This document shows positions 59,910 to 64,000 of a DNA stretch of 64,000 nucleotides, piece after piece. This DNA is from an uncultured Lachnospiraceae bacterium. GTDB taxonomy: Bacteria > Bacillota > Clostridia > Lachnospirales > Lachnospiraceae. The position numbers and the translations under genes were made by a program. The DNA lies in assembly GCA_946405625.1 (NCBI GenBank), contig CAMJHQ010000003.1, forward strand, positions 62,001 through 126,000, read 5' to 3'. The notes under the pieces were generated by a model that worked only from the letters and a program-made list of their open reading frames with translations, was not told where the DNA came from and made no database searches. Each line of letters begins with the position of its first letter. The first letter of the stretch is position 1.

Positions 59910-60875
59910 CTATTTCACAATCTCGCCCTTATCAACCTTGGTTGTTAAAGTAACGATTATAAGCAGTGCAAATCCGGTAATAACATCCTGAATTGCAGTA
60001 GGCGCACCAAGAGCGATAAATCCGAAGAAAATAATATTTATAACAAACTCACCTATTATTATTGCAGGAAGCGGCATTCCGTACTTCTTAAATGCTAGTC
60101 CGAAGAAGCATCCCATAGTCGGAACGAAATTACGGCTCATTGAAGCCATACCAGTTACTGCAACCATGGATGATCCGTAACTTATTGTAAGTACAGCCAT
60201 GATGCCAAGAAAAGCACCACTGATAACAAATACAAGAACCTTATAGAAGTTAACATTGATACCCATATTCTTTGCAACAAACTCATTGCTTCCGATAGCA
60301 TAAGTATATGTTCCGACTTTCGTGTAATTAAGAAGGACATATGCTATTACAAAAGCAATAACAGCAAGGATCAGATTTCCCGGCATCTGACCGAAAGCTC
60401 TGAGTTCCGAAGGCAGCGTCTGTTCAACTCCGCCCGCGATATAATTCGCAACAGACTCATAAATAAGTGCAAGTCCGGTTGTTACGATCATCGATGGAAT
60501 TCTGAGCTTAGCATAAAAAATACCATTTAATAAACCTACAAAAGCTCCCGTCATTATTGCTCCGACAATCAGACCAAAGTATCCGAGTCCGAAACGATTG
60601 GCAAAGACACAACCTACAATTGCGGAAAGCATTATATTTGCACCGATTGAAAAATCGAACATTCCCATAACCATGACAAAATAAAAGCCCACAGCGCCCA
60701 CTGAGGCCAGCAGTGACGCTTCAAAATAGCTCAGCATATTCTTTGCGGAGCCGAAATTATTCGGGGTAATCACTTTAAAGATACCCCAGGAAAGAACAAC
60801 CAGAAGTATAAGAAGCAGATACCCTTTGACCTGTCCTGACATCTTTTTACCCGTTGTTTTTTCGGATGCATTCAT
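59910..60875 (-). CDS. Sugar ABC transporter permease (RbsC-like, second)
   Basis: 321 aa; MGMFDFSIGANIMLSAIVG, AIGSNEFVAKNMGINVNFYK. Confidence 0.9.
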   Translation of the reverse strand: MNASEKTTGKKMSGQVKGYLLLILLVVLSWGIFKVITPNNFGSAKNMLSYFEASLLASVGAVGFYFVMVMGMFDFSIGANIMLSAIVGCVFANRFGLGYFGLIVGAIMTGAFVGLLNGIFYAKLRIPSMIVTTGLALIYESVANYIAGGVEQTLPSELRAFGQMPGNLILAVIAFVIAYVLLNYTKVGTYTYAIGSNEFVAKNMGINVNFYKVLVFVISGAFLGIMAVLTISYGSSMVAVTGMASMSRNFVPTMGCFFGLAFKKYGMPLPAIIIGEFVINIIFFGFIALGAPTAIQDVITGFALLIIVTLTTKVDKGEIVK

Positions 60876-60904
60876 GCAAAATCACCTCTTTTTTTCAGAA
60901 AATG

Positions 60905-60931
60905 AGCCGGTACCGCCGTGCGATACCGGCC
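60905..60931 (-). other. Intercistronic hairpin between substrate-binding protein and permease
   Basis: GCCGGTATCGC...GCGGTACCGGC inverted repeat in the SBP-permease gap. Confidence 0.6.
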
Positions 60932-60974
60932 CATTAAAGGATATAGAAAATTAACTTACAGTCTATTTAGTTAC

Positions 60975-62183
60975 TCATTTACCCGATCTGGAAGCTGCAT
61001 CTTCGATTGAAAGTGATGCTGCCTTCTTCTTAAGACCTTCCATATCAAGCTTTGACATTTCTACAAGCTCCTCGTCAGTGTACGGAAGCTGATCTACAAA
61101 GTACTTCTCATAATCTGCATAATCTTCAGGTGAAGATACATAGAGATAAGGGAAGTTGATGTCTTCAAACTTACCTGCATTATCTTTATAGTTACCCTTA
61201 ATTGCATTGTAAACAGCCATGAATGCGAAGAGTGGATCACAATAATGTCCGCCCGACTCACCTGCCATCGAACCATTTGCAAGTCTTTCTCCGAGATCCG
61301 GAAGGAAGTCTGTTGAAACGATATCGATCTGGTCTGTCTTTCCTGCTCTTTCTACAGCTGCGATAGCCCCCTGAAGAGGATCTCCGCCACCGCCTGCAGG
61401 AATGATTGCATCAAGGTCAGGATTTGCACTCATGAGAGCTTCTGCAGCCTTGGAACCACCCTCTGAAGAAGTACCAGCATACTGAGGCTCAGACAGAACT
61501 GCCTGATCATCAGGATGTGCACTATTCCACTTTTCCACGCCTGCTTTATATCCTTCCCATCTTCCGAGCCATGTAGCATCGCCCTGCTCCCATCCGATAA
61601 GACCGATATTTCTGTCACCCTTATCAAGAAGAATCTGAACGAGCTTTTCACCATTTTCAGGTTCATTCTCATGTACAGCTCCGATAAAATATTCAGAATC
61701 AAGTGCTGCCTTATAGATGTCAGGACTTGTTTCCTGGTTGATTATTCTGAAGAACTGTGCAAGATATACACCATTGTCATTACATGTCTTAATAGCCGAA
61801 GCCATCTCTGTGTCTGATGAATTACAGATAATGATTCCCTGACAACCTGCTGCACAAAGCTGCTCAACAGATGCAGTAACCTTCTCTGATACATGTCCTT
61901 GATCTACATACTGGATCTGAACTCCCAGTGAATCAGCTGCCTTATCAAGGATCATCTTACACTGAGAACCAAGTACATCTGTAGAACTCCATATTGAAAC
62001 TCCGATTTTGATCTCGCCATCAGGCTTTACAGCAGTTTCAGAACCTCCGTCACCACCTGCAGCCTGAGCTTCAGTATTATTAGCTGCCGTGTTTGATGAT
62101 CCACCCGAACCGCTTCCGCATCCTGTAAATGCAGAAACTAACATCATTGCACTAAGCAGTACACTAACGAGTTTCTTTTTCAT
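60975..62183 (-). CDS. Sugar ABC transporter substrate-binding lipoprotein
   Basis: 402 aa; lipobox-like SAFTGCGSG, periplasmic-binding-protein type 1 fold pattern EIKIGVSIWSSTD...GIIICNSSDTEMASAI. Confidence 0.92.
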   Translation of the reverse strand: MKKKLVSVLLSAMMLVSAFTGCGSGSGGSSNTAANNTEAQAAGGDGGSETAVKPDGEIKIGVSIWSSTDVLGSQCKMILDKAADSLGVQIQYVDQGHVSEKVTASVEQLCAAGCQGIIICNSSDTEMASAIKTCNDNGVYLAQFFRIINQETSPDIYKAALDSEYFIGAVHENEPENGEKLVQILLDKGDRNIGLIGWEQGDATWLGRWEGYKAGVEKWNSAHPDDQAVLSEPQYAGTSSEGGSKAAEALMSANPDLDAIIPAGGGGDPLQGAIAAVERAGKTDQIDIVSTDFLPDLGERLANGSMAGESGGHYCDPLFAFMAVYNAIKGNYKDNAGKFEDINFPYLYVSSPEDYADYEKYFVDQLPYTDEELVEMSKLDMEGLKKKAASLSIEDAASRSGK

Positions 62184-62391
62184 TTAAATACCTCCTAATG
62201 AATATAAACCTCATTTCATTATCAAAGTTTCTTCGCGAATACTCCCCATCTCTGATGGTTTTATCTTATAGCGATTTAGTACAAAAAAACATGGAAAATA
62301 TTTTGCGGATTGGTAATATTTTATCTTTTATATAAATTATCCATCTCACAATCACAAAAATAGTACCAAAATAATCAATAAAGCATAACAA

Positions 62392-62442
62392 AAGACCGCA
62401 ATTTTTCACATAAGAACTGTGATACTCGCGGCCTTTGTAATA
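62392..62442 (-). terminator. Terminator downstream of the response regulator
   Basis: AAAGGCCGCGAGTATCACAG...TGTGAAAAATTGCGGTCTTTTG hairpin on the minus strand. Confidence 0.5.
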
Positions 62443-62445
62443 GTG

Positions 62446-63171
62446 CTATATGGATTTTCTGTATTTACTCGGTGATATTCCCTCTATTTTCTTAAACACC
62501 TTCGTAAAATAGAAATAATCATTATATCCGACAATCTCTGATATCTCCTGTATGGATAAGCTGTCGTCTCTGAGAAGTTCCTTGGCTCTTTGTATTCTAA
62601 GTGATGCAATATAATCAGAGAAATTAACCTGCAGCTTCTCCTTTATCATCTTACTCAGATGTCCCATACTAATATTATACTTAGTTGACAGTAAAGTAAG
62701 AGATATATCCTCCATATAGTGCTCTCGGATCTCGGAAATCACATTATCAATCATCCTGTCTGATACAGGAGCCTTCTCTTCATCATCGATCTCCGCCTCA
62801 CCACGATCTCTGATAATCGCAGACATAACACGTTCGAGTTCTTCTTCCTTGATCGGCTTCAACAGATAATCAAAAGCATGGTGCTGAATTGCTTCCTGAG
62901 CATATGAAAATTCTGCATAGCCCGATATTATGACCACTTTGGAATCAGGTGAAACATCAGGTATCTCTTGAAGTAATTCAAGTCCGGAAAGCCCCGGCAT
63001 TCGTATGTCTGCAAAAACAACATCAGGTTTGAACTGAGCTATCTCTTCTTTAGCTGTAAGACCGTTATTGGCCGTGCCCACAACCCATGCATTTATATCA
63101 AGTTTTTCAAGCAGCTTCTTTAGTCCGAGTGTAATCCAGACTTCATCATCCGCTATATAAACATTCAACAT
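62446..63171 (-). CDS. Response regulator with AraC-type HTH (YesN-like)
   Basis: 241 aa; VYIADDEVWITLGLKKLLEK, DVVFADIRMPGLSGLEL, GYNDYFYFTKVFKKIEGISPSKYRK. Confidence 0.93.
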   Translation of the reverse strand: MLNVYIADDEVWITLGLKKLLEKLDINAWVVGTANNGLTAKEEIAQFKPDVVFADIRMPGLSGLELLQEIPDVSPDSKVVIISGYAEFSYAQEAIQHHAFDYLLKPIKEEELERVMSAIIRDRGEAEIDDEEKAPVSDRMIDNVISEIREHYMEDISLTLLSTKYNISMGHLSKMIKEKLQVNFSDYIASLRIQRAKELLRDDSLSIQEISEIVGYNDYFYFTKVFKKIEGISPSKYRKSI

Positions 63172-63172
63172 A

Positions 63173-64000
63173 TTATACCTCTCTTATATGATCCGGAACA
63201 GAAATATGTATCTCAGTGCCTTCATCCATCTCACTGTCTACTGTCATTGAATAATCATCACCATAGAATAGTTTTAGGCGCTGGACAATATTGCTGAGAC
63301 CTATTCCACTGTTTTCACGAGGATTTTTTATCATATTCCTAAGCTTCTCAAGTGTCTCTTCATCCATTCCGCATCCATCGTCCTTAACAGTAAGCTCTAA
63401 TCTGTCATTTACGAGCTCCACCTTTACATCAACAGTTCCCGAATCCATCTTGCTTTCAAGTCCGTGAAAAACAGAATTTTCAACAAGCGGCTGAAGAAAG
63501 AATCTGATTATAGGTTTATCCATAACTGATTCATCGATATCTGTTCTGATCATTATCTTTCCCATAAAACGGTATTCAATGATTCTCGCATATTTTTCGA
63601 TATATGATACTTCATCTCTGATAGTAACAATGTTACTTCCCTTTACCGCATATCTGAATATGTCAGAAAGACACATTGCCATCTCCGCAATACTGTCTTC
63701 ATCTTTGATCAGAGCCATGTCTCTCATACATGAAAGTGTATTATATAAGAAATGCGGATTGATCTGATTACGATATGCAAGTATTTCTGTCTTTTGTTGA
63801 GCAAGTTCCGTTTCATATATACGGATCTTGCTCTCGCTTATTTCCTTGATCATCTGTTGATTCTCATCAAGCATATGGTCAAGATTTGAAGCAACCTTGC
63901 CTATTTCATCTGTTCTGTTCAGATTAAGCCGCTTCTCCGGATGACCTATCGATTCATCAATAAATCGATCGAGTGCATGTATCGGACGGGCCATACGATA
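63173..64000 (-). CDS. Sensor histidine kinase (YesM-like), N-terminus beyond window edge
   Basis: HAMP-like RPIHALDRFIDES, QINPHFLYNTLSCMRDMALIKDEDSIAEMA, DDGCGMDEETLE, NSGIGLSNIVQRLKLFYG; ORF open at window end. Confidence 0.92.
   Translation of the reverse strand, partial: YRMARPIHALDRFIDESIGHPEKRLNLNRTDEIGKVASNLDHMLDENQQMIKEISESKIRIYETELAQQKTEILAYRNQINPHFLYNTLSCMRDMALIKDEDSIAEMAMCLSDIFRYAVKGSNIVTIRDEVSYIEKYARIIEYRFMGKIMIRTDIDESVMDKPIIRFFLQPLVENSVFHGLESKMDSGTVDVKVELVNDRLELTVKDDGCGMDEETLEKLRNMIKNPRENSGIGLSNIVQRLKLFYGDDYSMTVDSEMDEGTEIHISVPDHIREV

Overview
This is a 64 kb low-GC Firmicutes chromosomal window, Lachnospiraceae-like by gene content and order. Nearly all genes lie on the minus strand and most are core housekeeping genes. 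Blocks seen: phoH/rpsU/alaS; a histidine block hisZ-hisG-hisD-hisB-hisIE; rplU-prp-rpmA-obg-yhbY-nadD-yqeK-rsfS; ackA/rpmF-plsX-rnc-smc-ftsY; polA-coaE; ilvN-ilvC; scpB/scpA-gpsA-plsY-der; and rplS-lepB-rbgA-lepB-rnhB-yraN. A more accessory stretch (about 49.8-64 kb) holds a lone plus-strand small ORF, an intracellular beta-helix glycosidase candidate (GH120-like), a VanZ-RDD fusion, an AadE-like nucleotidyltransferase, and a sugar ABC transporter next to a YesMN-type two-component system. I found no CRISPR array, prophage, transposase, tRNA or rRNA gene. There is no clear multi-gene novel defence-type system. The best leads are smaller: an N-terminal HisA/F-like extension on HisIE, a Cys-rich insert in AlaRS, the GH120-like enzyme with a palindrome at its predicted transcription start, the isolated plus-strand ORF, and several unexplained intergenic repeats or inverted repeats. 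All family calls come from reading the translations; no database search was run.
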